Below are positions 16,791 to 23,648 of a stretch of DNA of 23,648 nt, piece after piece. The DNA lies in contig CAJTPF010000004.1 in assembly GCA_910578175.1 (NCBI GenBank), positions 1-23,648 on the forward strand, read 5' to 3'. The position numbers were made by a program, and so were the translations under genes. This DNA comes from an uncultured Lachnospiraceae bacterium (GTDB lineage: Bacteria; Bacillota; Clostridia; Lachnospirales; Lachnospiraceae). The notes under the pieces were generated by a model, which had not been told where the DNA came from, made no database searches, and saw nothing but the letters and a program-made list of their open reading frames with translations. The stretch's first letter is position 1; each line of letters begins with the position of its first letter.

Positions 16791-18263
16791 TTATATCCGT
16801 TCTGCCTCCATGTGCTCTGTCATGGTTCCCATATAATAAAACCCTTTTGCTTCATCCAGATGAACCCGGACCATCCGGCCGATCAAAGACTTGTCCCCTT
16901 TGAAATGTACCACGATATTATTGCTGAGCCTTCCGGTCACCAGCGATCTGTCCTGGGTATTTTCTTCCTCTACCAGAACCTCTACTGTTTTCCCGGTATC
17001 CCTGCCGGTCAGTTCGGAAGAAATCTTCTGAATTTCTGCCAGCAGACGGTCAAACCGGTCTTTGATCACCGGCTGCGGCACCTGGTCTTCCATTTTCGCT
17101 GCCGGCGTTCCGGTCCGTTTCGAATAAATAAAGGTATAAGCGCTGTCAAATCTTACCTGGCGGACCACATCCAGGGTTTCCTGAAAATCTTCTTCCGTTT
17201 CTCCCGGAAATCCCACAATGATATCCGTTGTCAGGGCAATATCCGGTATTTCCTGCTGAATCCGTTTTGCCAGCCGGATGTACTGCTCTTTATCATACTG
17301 CCGGTTCATGATCTTCAGGATCCGGCTGCTGCCGGACTGCAGCGGCAGATGAAGCTGCCGGCAGATTTTTTTGGATTCCTTCATTACCTGTATCAGTTCG
17401 TCGGACAAATCCTTGGGATGGGAAGTCATAAAACGAATCCGCTTTAATCCTTCAATCTGTTCTACCCTTTGTAGCAGCCGGGCAAACGTGATCTCTTCTT
17501 CCAGATTCCTGCCATAAGAATTAACGTTTTGTCCCAGCAGCATGATTTCCACCACGCCGTCCGCCACCAGCTCCCGGATTTCCTGAATGATATCCTCCGG
17601 TTTCCGGCTGCGCTCCCGTCCCCGGACATAAGGTACGATACAGTAACTGCAGAAATTATTACAGCCAAACATGATATTTACGCCTGATTTAAAGGCATAC
17701 TTCCGCTTTGCCGGCAGTTCTTCCACGATCTGCTCCGTATCCTCCCAGATTTCCGTAACGGCAGTTCCGCCGGTCAGACGGTCATACAATAATTCCGCAA
17801 GCTTAAAAATATTGTGGGTTCCAAAAATAATGTCCACAAAACCATAACTGCTCTTTATTTTTTCTACCACATCCTTCTCCTGCATCATACAGCCACACAG
17901 TGCGATGAGCATTTCCGGATGTCTGCCCTTTTGTTTTTTCAGATAACCCAGATGACCATATACCTTTAAATTTGCATTTTCACGTACCGTACAGGTGTTA
18001 TATAATACAAAATCCGGTGTTTCATAATGTTCATCCACTTCTGTATATCCCAATTGTTTTAAGATTCCACACATTTTCTCGGAATCCTTGGCGTTCATCT
18101 GACATCCGAATGTGCGAATCGATGCTGTCAGCGGCCTTCCCAGCATTTCCGTTTTTTTTCGGACAATTTCCCGGCATTTTGCCATATAGTAGTATTGCCG
18201 TTCTGGTTCCCTGACGGGCGCTTCTCCCAAGCAGTCAATGGTATCTAAATTTATATCAATCAT
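16791..18263 (-). CDS. miaB: tRNA (i6A37) methylthiotransferase MiaB
   Basis: 490 residues. The N-terminal MTTase domain has its three cluster cysteines: C54 (TFGCQMN), C91 (YNTCTVREN) and C125 (LCGCMMQ). The radical-SAM CxxxCxxC is C201, C205, C208 (GCNNFCSYCIVPYVRGRE). A C-terminal TRAM domain (about 425-485) binds tRNA. It uses two 4Fe-4S clusters and SAM to add a methylthio group at C2 of i6A37. The N-terminus is about 45 residues longer than E. coli MiaB, as in many clostridial homologues. AAAGGA site seven bases before ATG. It heads the miaB-mutS-mutL-miaA-ynbB run. TFGCQMN and CTVREN fit MiaB rather than MtaB or RimO. Confidence 0.95.
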   Translation of the reverse strand: MIDINLDTIDCLGEAPVREPERQYYYMAKCREIVRKKTEMLGRPLTASIRTFGCQMNAKDSEKMCGILKQLGYTEVDEHYETPDFVLYNTCTVRENANLKVYGHLGYLKKQKGRHPEMLIALCGCMMQEKDVVEKIKSSYGFVDIIFGTHNIFKLAELLYDRLTGGTAVTEIWEDTEQIVEELPAKRKYAFKSGVNIMFGCNNFCSYCIVPYVRGRERSRKPEDIIQEIRELVADGVVEIMLLGQNVNSYGRNLEEEITFARLLQRVEQIEGLKRIRFMTSHPKDLSDELIQVMKESKKICRQLHLPLQSGSSRILKIMNRQYDKEQYIRLAKRIQQEIPDIALTTDIIVGFPGETEEDFQETLDVVRQVRFDSAYTFIYSKRTGTPAAKMEDQVPQPVIKDRFDRLLAEIQKISSELTGRDTGKTVEVLVEEENTQDRSLVTGRLSNNIVVHFKGDKSLIGRMVRVHLDEAKGFYYMGTMTEHMEAERI

Positions 18264-18313
18264 AAGTAAATCCTTTCTTTATCATATAAAATTCCGGCAA
18301 TTGCTAAACTTTA

Positions 18314-18347
18314 GTCAAATGCCGTAAGTTTCGTCAAAGACGGCAAG
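18314..18347 (-). repeat. imperfect direct repeat with inverted half-sites in the miaB leader
   Basis: Two 15-base units, GTCAAATGCCGTAAG (18314-18328) and GTCAAAGACGGCAAG (18333-18347), match at 11 of 15 positions and both begin GTCAAA. The inner halves are also inverted: TGCCGT (18320-18325) pairs with ACGGCA (18340-18345) across 14 bases. They lie just downstream of the predicted -10 of the miaB promoter, so they could be an operator or a 5'-UTR hairpin. No known regulator was recognised. Confidence 0.35.
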
Positions 18348-18351
18348 TTAT

Positions 18352-18380
18352 ATCATACCATACATTTCTATTTTTTTCAT
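18352..18380 (-). promoter_or_regulatory. probable extended -10 promoter for miaB-mutS-mutL-miaA-ynbB
   Basis: On the minus strand TATGAT (18352-18357) is preceded by TGG, giving an extended -10 (TG-N-TATGAT). Seventeen bases upstream is ATGAAA (18375-18380), which agrees with TTGACA at four of six positions. The transcript would start about 80 bases before the miaB ATG. This 165-base gap is the largest between genes in the window. Confidence 0.5.
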
Positions 18381-18391
18381 TAATCTGTTGA

Positions 18392-18425
18392 TAAAAATTG
18401 CATTTTTCCTGTTTCCGCCATGCAA
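18392..18425 (-). terminator. weak intrinsic terminator after the M14 peptidase gene
   Basis: A six-bp stem, TTGCAT (18398-18403) with ATGCAA (18420-18425), has a 16-base loop. On the minus strand it is followed by a run of five T, starting four bases after the M14 stop codon. The stem is short and AT-rich, so termination may be partial and miaB may receive read-through. Confidence 0.4.
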
Positions 18426-18428
18426 AAA

Positions 18429-19304
18429 TTAACGTAGTAAATGAACCAGAAATTGCATCGGCACGTCTTTTATCTTTAAATATACATCCCCCTGCTGTTC
18501 CACTGCCAGCGGAAATTCTGCCTGTTCTGCCACCGTTTCAATGGTCAGGGCCGGTTTTTCAAAAGTTTCGGAATAATAATGAACGCTGTTTCCGCCCGAT
18601 ACACCATCGATATTTTCCTCAAAAGGCATATTCAGGGAATAACCCGTAATCCCCGCCAGTTTACCTGCCAGATAAAACTGACGGGAATTGTATTCTTCCG
18701 GCATCCGGCTGCGGTGATAATAAATACTTTCCCCTCTGGAATGAAAATCAATAAGTCCCATGGTATCATGTTCCCGGCAAAAATCCATAAACGCCAGAGA
18801 TTCGTTTTCACTGAAAACACTGCCGGAATGACGGGTTTTCACAAAATTTGCAGAGCGGAAATTCCGGTTGATATCAATCCCTCTGGCATTGAATTTAAAT
18901 TTTTCCCAAGGAATATGAAGACTCTGGCAATACTGCCGCCGATCTTCCCCGGATATGGCGCCGAAACCGCTGACGGCAATATCATATCCATCAGGATTTA
19001 ACACCGGAATGAAATAAATACAATAATCATCCAAAGCGCTGATATATCTTGAATCATACTGTTCGCAATACCGGGCCAGGATGGCGACCAGCACAATGGG
19101 ATTGATCCGTTCCCGCCCATGCACGCCTCCCAGCATCACCGGTCCGCATTTTCCTTTGCCAAGACGAACGCAAAAAATTTCCCGTCCATCATGGCTCTGT
19201 CCGATGGAATTTACCGTCAGAATGGAAGGATAATTATTATGTAACTTTATGATAGAGGATACGATGGAATTATAAGAATGTAATTCTTCCAGATTGATCA
19301 ACAT
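18429..19304 (-). CDS. M14-family zinc carboxypeptidase, cytoplasmic
   Basis: 291 residues covering one M14 catalytic domain. By comparison with carboxypeptidase A, zinc ligands are His62 and Glu65 (VHGRE) and His188 (DFHSRG). Asn146-Arg147 in GIDINRNF bind the substrate carboxylate, and Glu256 in LTIETV is the catalytic base. There is no signal peptide, membrane helix or LysM domain, so it should act in the cytosol. Relatives include gamma-D-glutamyl-meso-diaminopimelate peptidases, so cleavage of muropeptides taken up for recycling is plausible but inferred. It follows 5-FCL by 33 bases, and its ribosome binding site (AGGT) is buried in the hairpin at 19308-19352. Confidence 0.85.
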   Translation of the reverse strand: MLINLEELHSYNSIVSSIIKLHNNYPSILTVNSIGQSHDGREIFCVRLGKGKCGPVMLGGVHGRERINPIVLVAILARYCEQYDSRYISALDDYCIYFIPVLNPDGYDIAVSGFGAISGEDRRQYCQSLHIPWEKFKFNARGIDINRNFRSANFVKTRHSGSVFSENESLAFMDFCREHDTMGLIDFHSRGESIYYHRSRMPEEYNSRQFYLAGKLAGITGYSLNMPFEENIDGVSGGNSVHYYSETFEKPALTIETVAEQAEFPLAVEQQGDVYLKIKDVPMQFLVHLLR

Positions 19305-19307
19305 AAA

Positions 19308-19352
19308 AATACCTGCATATAATAAGCCTTAGTTTTATTATATGCAGGTATT
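19308..19352 (-). promoter_or_regulatory. perfect 18-bp hairpin linking the 5-FCL stop codon to the M14 start
   Basis: Arms 19308-19325 and 19335-19352 are perfectly complementary (AATACCTGCATATAATAA) with a nine-base loop. On the minus strand the 5' arm contains the last codons and stop of the 5-FCL gene. The 3' arm contains the AGGT ribosome binding site of the M14 gene and runs into TTTTT directly before its ATG. It can act as an intrinsic terminator or as a structure that hides the M14 ribosome binding site unless ribosomes reach the 5-FCL stop. Confidence 0.75.
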
Positions 19353-19922
19353 CTTGTACAAAGTTCTATTCTCTGTGATCAGCAGATTCGGAGAAATATC
19401 ATGTTCTTCGGTTTTTATTTCCTCCAAAAGCTGGATTTCATGGCAGACCGCCACGGTAAAAATCCAGGGTTTATCTCTCAGATACCGGTCATAATATCCT
19501 CCGCCATAACCAACTCTGTGACAGAAATGATCAAACGCCACTCCCGGCAGGATCATAAGCGTGAAACCATCCGGCTCCGGAAGAAACCGCCGGCCTCCCA
19601 CCGGTTCCAAAATCCCGAAACTGCCGGCCGTCAGTTCAGATAGATCATGAATCTCATAAAAATCCATGATTCCGGCAGCAGTCACACGGGGCAGCGCAAC
19701 ACGTTTCCCGTCGTTGAGACAGGTTTGAATAAAACCGGCGGTGGATACTTCCCGGTTGCAGTCCGCATATGCCAGTATCTGGCAACAGTTCCTGTATTCG
19801 TGCATTTCCTTCAGTTTATCAAATATACATCTGCTGTGGGCAGATACTTCCTGCTCTGACAGCGCATTTCTGGCAGCTTTTGCCTGCCGCCGGGCTTCCG
19901 GTTTTGTAAAAACATTTTTCAT
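19338..19922 (-). CDS. fau: 5-formyltetrahydrofolate cyclo-ligase
   Basis: 194 residues, normal for the family. It starts with the basic Lys/Arg helix (KPEARRQAKAARNAL, 7-21), has CLNDGKRVALPRV in the middle, and ends with the signature PGVAFDHFCHRVGYGGGYYDRYL followed by EEHDISPNLLITE. The enzyme uses ATP to turn 5-formyl-THF into 5,10-methenyl-THF, returning stored folate to the one-carbon pool. A GGTGG site lies seven bases before the ATG, which is 13 bases after the DUF896 stop, so translation is probably coupled. Its stop codon lies within the hairpin described at 19308-19352. Confidence 0.94.
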   Translation of the reverse strand: MKNVFTKPEARRQAKAARNALSEQEVSAHSRCIFDKLKEMHEYRNCCQILAYADCNREVSTAGFIQTCLNDGKRVALPRVTAAGIMDFYEIHDLSELTAGSFGILEPVGGRRFLPEPDGFTLMILPGVAFDHFCHRVGYGGGYYDRYLRDKPWIFTVAVCHEIQLLEEIKTEEHDISPNLLITENRTLYKNTCI

Positions 19923-19935
19923 TTCTCTACCACCG

Positions 19936-20145
19936 TTATTTTTCTTTTTTGGATCGCAACGGTTTTACCGTTCCATCCGGATACTGAATACTGATATTCT
20001 GGAGCTGTCCTCTTAAATTATTGTGTACCAGGGCAACATATTCCTTCCGAAGCCTTGCCTGTTCCTCTTTTTCTTCCTCTGTCAGCGGTCTCTGCTTTGA
20101 TAATCTTGCCAGTTCATTGATCCGATTTAATTTTTCCTGTTCCAT
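19936..20145 (-). CDS. DUF896 (YnzC-like) small protein
   Basis: 69 residues. Matches DUF896: INELARLSKQRPLTEEEKEEQARLRKEYV, a two-helix hairpin, then a short DPEG/YPDG-type strand segment (IQYPDGTVKPL) and a basic tail. Family members such as B. subtilis YnzC are small soluble helical hairpins of unknown function; one Bacillus relative (YneA operon) is linked to the SOS region, but no such link is seen here. A GGAGG site selects the ATG at 20145 over an in-frame upstream start at 20157. It lies 20 bases after the unknown 400-aa gene. Confidence 0.88.
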   Translation of the reverse strand: MEQEKLNRINELARLSKQRPLTEEEKEEQARLRKEYVALVHNNLRGQLQNISIQYPDGTVKPLRSKKEK

Positions 20146-20165
20146 ACAAACCTCCATGTCGTTCC

Positions 20166-21368
20166 TTACGGAATAAACAAATATATATTGTCCTGCGTTT
20201 TGCTTCTGACACCGATAAATCCCAACAGTTCTTCATATTCCCGCAGCAAAAGATTTTTCTGGGGATAACTGTAGATTTCAAAACAGATTTTGTTTTTCTT
20301 CCACAAACCTTTCTGACAGACGCCTTTAAATATAAATGTATTATTACAGATCCCCATAAAAGATAAGTTGTCCTGAAAAGAAATGGTGACCTTTGAGGTA
20401 TTCAGATTCAGAAAATCTATGGTATGTTCCCGTTTAATGTAAATAAAAGGTTCATCTGCGATGACGCAGGGGTTTGCCAGATCAAAACAGCGGATTACAT
20501 TTTTATTGATACAGTTTTTCGTTTCTTTTGTTATGTAGTTATAAAAAGTTACCTCTTCTTCTTTTTTATCAATATTAACTTTTGAATATATGATAAAATT
20601 TCCCTCTTTTTTTATATAAGGAATGGTATTCTTGTAGAATGCCTGTTCAAACGTATCGATCACGATGTCCGTCTTATGGATCAGCATATCGGATACCAGC
20701 TGACTGATATTAACAAAACTGATTTTTTCAAGACTGGCTTCATCTTCGGTCAGCTCATTATAACGGTTATCCGGCAGTACAGAAAATCCCGTCTTTGCCA
20801 CACAGAGATTTTCGCCGATGGATATCATGTTATCAATACCGTTGTTTACCAGATTTTCATCTACAACCGGATACTTCCGGCCATCCTTTATACTGTAGAG
20901 ATCGATCTCAAAATCAAAAAATCCCGCATAGGATTCTGACAGGTTTGCTCTCAGATATTCCTGCTGAACCAACAGATATAAGTCATTTAACACAAATACC
21001 TTTAACCGTTTGAACCGGATATATTCCTCAATCTCATCTTCCAAAGTAAGAATACATTCCATTTTTGTTGTCTTATAATTATACCGGATAATACTGATGG
21101 ATTGTTTTTCTTCATTTTCCTTCTCATAAACATTGAAAAAATATACAAAATCCGACACAACGGAAACATTGATGATCTCTCCCAGTTTATGTTTTTCAAT
21201 TCTGGGCAGTATTTCATATCTGATATTCTTTTCGAAATCATAAATATTATATATAAGTTTTTTAATATTATCATACCGGCTCTCGGATTCCGCTGTTTCC
21301 AGCAAAAGATTCTGATTCAGCAGACTGCCGTTCTGATAATCCTTATTCTTCAATATCTTTATATCCAT
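20166..21368 (-). CDS. protein of unknown function, beta-rich, possible propeller
   Basis: 400 residues; I recognise no family. There is no signal peptide or membrane helix, so it is probably cytosolic. The sequence is rich in Ile, Lys, Asn, Tyr and Glu and more AT-biased than its neighbours. Five stretches share a strand pattern of the type hydrophobic-x-hydrophobic-Y/F-x-x-x-T/K at about 90-108, 152-168, 270-286, 315-330 and 361-376 (for example ISIIRYNYKTTKM and VTFYNYITKETKN). This spacing suggests a degenerate beta-propeller, but that is an inference. An AAAGG site lies twelve bases before the ATG. It sits 51 bases after proB and 20 before DUF896, in the same presumed transcript. Confidence 0.7.
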   Translation of the reverse strand: MDIKILKNKDYQNGSLLNQNLLLETAESESRYDNIKKLIYNIYDFEKNIRYEILPRIEKHKLGEIINVSVVSDFVYFFNVYEKENEEKQSISIIRYNYKTTKMECILTLEDEIEEYIRFKRLKVFVLNDLYLLVQQEYLRANLSESYAGFFDFEIDLYSIKDGRKYPVVDENLVNNGIDNMISIGENLCVAKTGFSVLPDNRYNELTEDEASLEKISFVNISQLVSDMLIHKTDIVIDTFEQAFYKNTIPYIKKEGNFIIYSKVNIDKKEEEVTFYNYITKETKNCINKNVIRCFDLANPCVIADEPFIYIKREHTIDFLNLNTSKVTISFQDNLSFMGICNNTFIFKGVCQKGLWKKNKICFEIYSYPQKNLLLREYEELLGFIGVRSKTQDNIYLFIP

Positions 21369-21419
21369 ATGACATGATTGCCTTTCTCTTCATTTGGCAG
21401 CCGCTAAAACAGCCGGCCG

Positions 21420-22289
21420 TCAGTCTGACAAATAATTAATGATATCAAAAGATTCGCTTTTATGGGCAACAAATAATGTTCCGATATTCTCTCCCGACAT
21501 GATCCGTTCAATCACGCTTAAATCCTCGCCGTTTGCAATGACCATTGCGGCACCGGATTCCGTAGCTATTTTGGCCGCGCTCAGCTTTGCGCTCATGCCT
21601 CCGGTTCCCAGTCCGCTGCCGGAGGTTTCTTTACCCATACGGATGAACTCATCCTTTAATTTTTCTACCAGCGGGATAAACCTGGCATTCGGATTCCGGT
21701 TGGGATCATCGGTAAACAGTCCGTCAATATCGGATAGCAATATCAGCAGATCAGCCCCGGTTATGGCCGCCACAATAGCAGAAAGGCAGTCATTATCCCC
21801 TACCGCGATTTCATGAGTGGCCACGGTATCGTTTTCGTTCACCACCGGGATCACTCCGATCTTTAACAGTTCCTCAAAGGTATTTCTGGCATTGTACCGG
21901 CTCAGATCGTTTAACATCGTAAATTTTGTAAGTAATATCTGTGCAGTGGTCTGGTTATATTCTGAAAATAATTTCTGGTACATTGTCATCAGCAGGGATT
22001 GTCCTACGGCTGCACATGCCTGTTTTTCCGCAATTGACAGGTTTTTCTCCTGCAGGCCGGTTTTTTTCTTACCCACGGCAATGGCACCGGAAGAAACCAA
22101 AATGACATCCTTTCCCTGATTATGGATATCCGACAGAATCCGAACCAGCCGCTCCAGCTTATACAGGTTGATCCCCCCCGTATTTTTATGTGTCAGTGAA
22201 GACGAACCGATTTTTACAACAATACGCTTTTTATCTTTCAGCATATTCCGATATTCATTTATTACAGTTTCGTCATTTATAATGTCCAT
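21420..22289 (-). CDS. proB: glutamate 5-kinase ProB, without PUA domain
   Basis: 289 residues. Amino-acid kinase fold motifs: VVKIGSSSLT (24-33), VSSGAIAVGKKKTG (65-78), NENDTVATHEIAVGDNDCLSA, LLSDIDGLFTDDPN and GLGTGGMSAKLSAAKIA. It phosphorylates glutamate to gamma-glutamyl phosphate in the first step of proline synthesis. The protein ends soon after the kinase domain and lacks the C-terminal PUA domain of the 367-residue E. coli enzyme. The usual partner proA does not follow; the next gene encodes an unknown protein. GGAAAGGA site before the ATG, and a strong promoter immediately upstream. Confidence 0.93.
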   Translation of the reverse strand: MDIINDETVINEYRNMLKDKKRIVVKIGSSSLTHKNTGGINLYKLERLVRILSDIHNQGKDVILVSSGAIAVGKKKTGLQEKNLSIAEKQACAAVGQSLLMTMYQKLFSEYNQTTAQILLTKFTMLNDLSRYNARNTFEELLKIGVIPVVNENDTVATHEIAVGDNDCLSAIVAAITGADLLILLSDIDGLFTDDPNRNPNARFIPLVEKLKDEFIRMGKETSGSGLGTGGMSAKLSAAKIATESGAAMVIANGEDLSVIERIMSGENIGTLFVAHKSESFDIINYLSD

Positions 22290-22334
22290 TTCCGTATTCC
22301 TTTCCTCAGTCTTCCTCTTTTCGCAATCTCACAT

Positions 22335-22364
22335 ATTCTACATCATAACACATATTCATGTCAA
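22335..22364 (-). promoter_or_regulatory. proB: sigma-A promoter for the proB operon
   Basis: On the minus strand a perfect TTGACA (22359-22364) is separated by 18 bases from TAGAAT (22335-22340). The -35 covers the last codons of the upstream oxidoreductase gene (its TGA is at 22356-22358). Transcription should begin near 22328, leaving about 40 bases of leader before the proB ATG. No terminator was seen between the oxidoreductase and proB. Confidence 0.65.
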
Positions 22365-23648
22365 CGGACAGTATTTTGATGCGATGGCCTCATACACACG
22401 AATACCGTCCATGGCAGCAGATGTGATGCCACCCGCATACCCTGCGCCTTCCCCGCAGGGATAGATTCCGGCATAATTGCTTTCCATCTCCTCATTCCGC
22501 AGAATCCGCAGCGGAGACGAAGTCCGGCTTTCCACACCGGACAGTACCGTATCTCCGTCGGCATATCCCTGAATCTGCCGGTCAAAGCTGTCAATCCCTT
22601 CCATGAGTGCCTGACAAATGAATTCCGGCAGGATGTTCCGCAAATTCCCAAACCGTGTTCCTCCTTTTGTCTGCGGAACCACCCTGCCAAATTCCGTAGT
22701 TGTTTTATTCCGTTTAAAATCCTGATAGGTCTGGACCGGAATCTTCCCCTTCCCTTCCCGGTATGCGGCCGCTTCCAGTTTTCGCTGAAACTCAATGCCG
22801 GCTAACGGGGAGCGGCCCGAAAAATCTTCCGGCGTAACGGAAACCACAATGGCGCTGTTGGCATTGATTCCGTCCCGTTTGCTGTAACTCATGCCGTTGA
22901 CAGCCAGATGTTCCGGCTCGGATGAAGCATTGACCACATATCCACCCGGACACATACAAAAAGAATAAACGCCTCTGCCGTCTGCCGCGGTTTTGGTAAG
23001 TTTATAGGAAGCGGCAGGAAGAAAATCTTTATTTTTTCCATACCGGGATTCATTGATCCTGTCCTGGCCGTGCTCTACCCGGACACCTACCGCAAAGGCT
23101 TTCGGCTCCATACAGATATGCTGCTCATAAAGCATTTGAAAGGTATCCCTGGCGCTGTGTCCTGTTGCCAGTACGCAGACTTCCGCAGGGATCCATTCCC
23201 GTTCTCCGTTTCTCAGTGTAACTTCAACCCCGGTCAAAGCACCGTTCTCCGTTTTAAACCGCTGAAAACAGGTAGAAAACCGAAACGTTCCTCCCATGGA
23301 AATAATATGTTCCCGCATATTTTTTACTATCACCGACAAACGATCGGTTCCGATATGGGGTTTATTTTCATAAGTAATCCTTTTCTCCGCACCAAATGCC
23401 ACAAATGTTTCCAAAACCAGGTCATTGCGATGCTGTTTATCCTTAACCAGTGTATTCAGTTTTCCGTCGGAAAAGGTTCCTGCGCCTCCTTCTCCGAACT
23501 GAACATTGGATTCCGGATTCAGTTCACCGGTTTCAAAAAAATGTTCTACCGTTTTCAGCCGCTGCTCCACCGGCTCTCCGCGCTCGATAACAACCGGACG
23601 GTATCCCTGTTCTGCCAGCATATAGGCACAAAACAGTCCGGCAGGACC
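22356..23648 (-). CDS. FAD/NAD(P)-dependent oxidoreductase, COG2509 type (5' end outside window)
   Basis: 431 codons are visible and the frame is open to the right edge, so the true start lies outside. The first residues, GPAGLFCAYMLAEQGYRPVVIERG, are the end of the Rossmann GxGPAG dinucleotide-binding loop. Then come NVQFGEGGAGTFSDGKLNT, VLATGHSARDTF, CMCPGGYVVNASSE, and the C-terminal FAD site GIYPCGEGAGYAGGITSAAMDGI. These match the COG2509 'FAD-dependent dehydrogenase' family, a large flavoprotein group of unknown substrate. About 100 N-terminal residues are probably missing if it has the usual length of over 500. The FAD fold is sure; the substrate is not known. Confidence 0.88.
   Translation of the reverse strand, partial: GPAGLFCAYMLAEQGYRPVVIERGEPVEQRLKTVEHFFETGELNPESNVQFGEGGAGTFSDGKLNTLVKDKQHRNDLVLETFVAFGAEKRITYENKPHIGTDRLSVIVKNMREHIISMGGTFRFSTCFQRFKTENGALTGVEVTLRNGEREWIPAEVCVLATGHSARDTFQMLYEQHICMEPKAFAVGVRVEHGQDRINESRYGKNKDFLPAASYKLTKTAADGRGVYSFCMCPGGYVVNASSEPEHLAVNGMSYSKRDGINANSAIVVSVTPEDFSGRSPLAGIEFQRKLEAAAYREGKGKIPVQTYQDFKRNKTTTEFGRVVPQTKGGTRFGNLRNILPEFICQALMEGIDSFDRQIQGYADGDTVLSGVESRTSSPLRILRNEEMESNYAGIYPCGEGAGYAGGITSAAMDGIRVYEAIASKYCPLT

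Noticed and set aside
16458..17447. A 329-codon plus-strand open frame
   Set aside because: It lies antisense to the clear mutS and miaB genes, has low-complexity Phe/Pro/His/Leu content typical of antisense frames, and shows no known domain.
18309..18350. Direct repeats considered as a CRISPR remnant
   Set aside because: Only two short, imperfect units with a four-base gap; there is no spacer structure and no cas gene.
21343..21375. A 10-residue minus-strand ORF (MSYGYKDIEE) overlapping the start of the unknown 400-aa gene
   Set aside because: Its ATG is well spaced from the AAAGG site, but the frame is too short to separate from chance and overlaps the real gene.
21390..21420. GC-rich imperfect hairpin after proB (GCCGCT with AGCCGGC)
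   Set aside because: The stem is bulged and no T run follows on the minus strand, so it does not qualify as a terminator.

Overview
The window looks like a stretch of core chromosome from a low-to-moderate GC Clostridia, most likely a member of the Lachnospiraceae. The evidence is the gene order (miaB-mutS-mutL-miaA-ynbB-radC-mreBCD-PBP2-minCDE-rodA-mgsA), the very long class B PBP, the divergent MreB, the ProB without a PUA domain, AGGAGG-type ribosome binding sites and occasional TTG/GTG starts. No rRNA, tRNA, CRISPR array, insertion sequence, integrase or phage gene was seen. Coding is very dense: 20 of 21 confident genes lie on the minus strand and no gap between genes exceeds about 170 bases.

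Reading in the direction of transcription (right to left): a 5'-truncated COG2509-type FAD/NAD(P) oxidoreductase (22356-23648) enters from the right edge. A sigma-A-like promoter overlapping its stop codon (22335-22364) should start a metabolic/unknown set: proB, a 400-aa protein of unknown function, a DUF896 (YnzC-like) protein, 5-formyl-THF cyclo-ligase and a cytoplasmic M14 carboxypeptidase. A perfect 18-bp hairpin sits exactly between the last two (19308-19352) and buries the M14 ribosome binding site. After a weak terminator and an extended -10 promoter (about 18350-18380) comes an RNA-modification/mismatch-repair block: miaB, mutS, mutL, miaA, then the PLP enzyme ynbB.

A third promoter (9870-9898) overlaps the end of ynbB and precedes radC and a cell-shape and division block: mreB, mreC, mreD, a 947-aa PBP2, minC, minD, minE, rodA and mgsA. 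It ends in a strong intrinsic terminator (379-413). These products should form one machine plus its spatial regulator. RodA polymerises glycan, PBP2 crosslinks it, MreBCD guides the elongasome, and MinCDE places the division septum. A small plus-strand DUF378 membrane protein converges on this terminator from the left.

No clearly new multi-gene system is visible. The points most worth a second look are residue-level or regulatory: an MreB with Lys and Asn at the two positions expected to catalyse ATP hydrolysis, a methylglyoxal synthase homologue with Val in place of the catalytic Asp, a roughly 240-residue insertion in PBP2, the coupling hairpin before the M14 peptidase, and the unknown beta-rich 400-aa protein.
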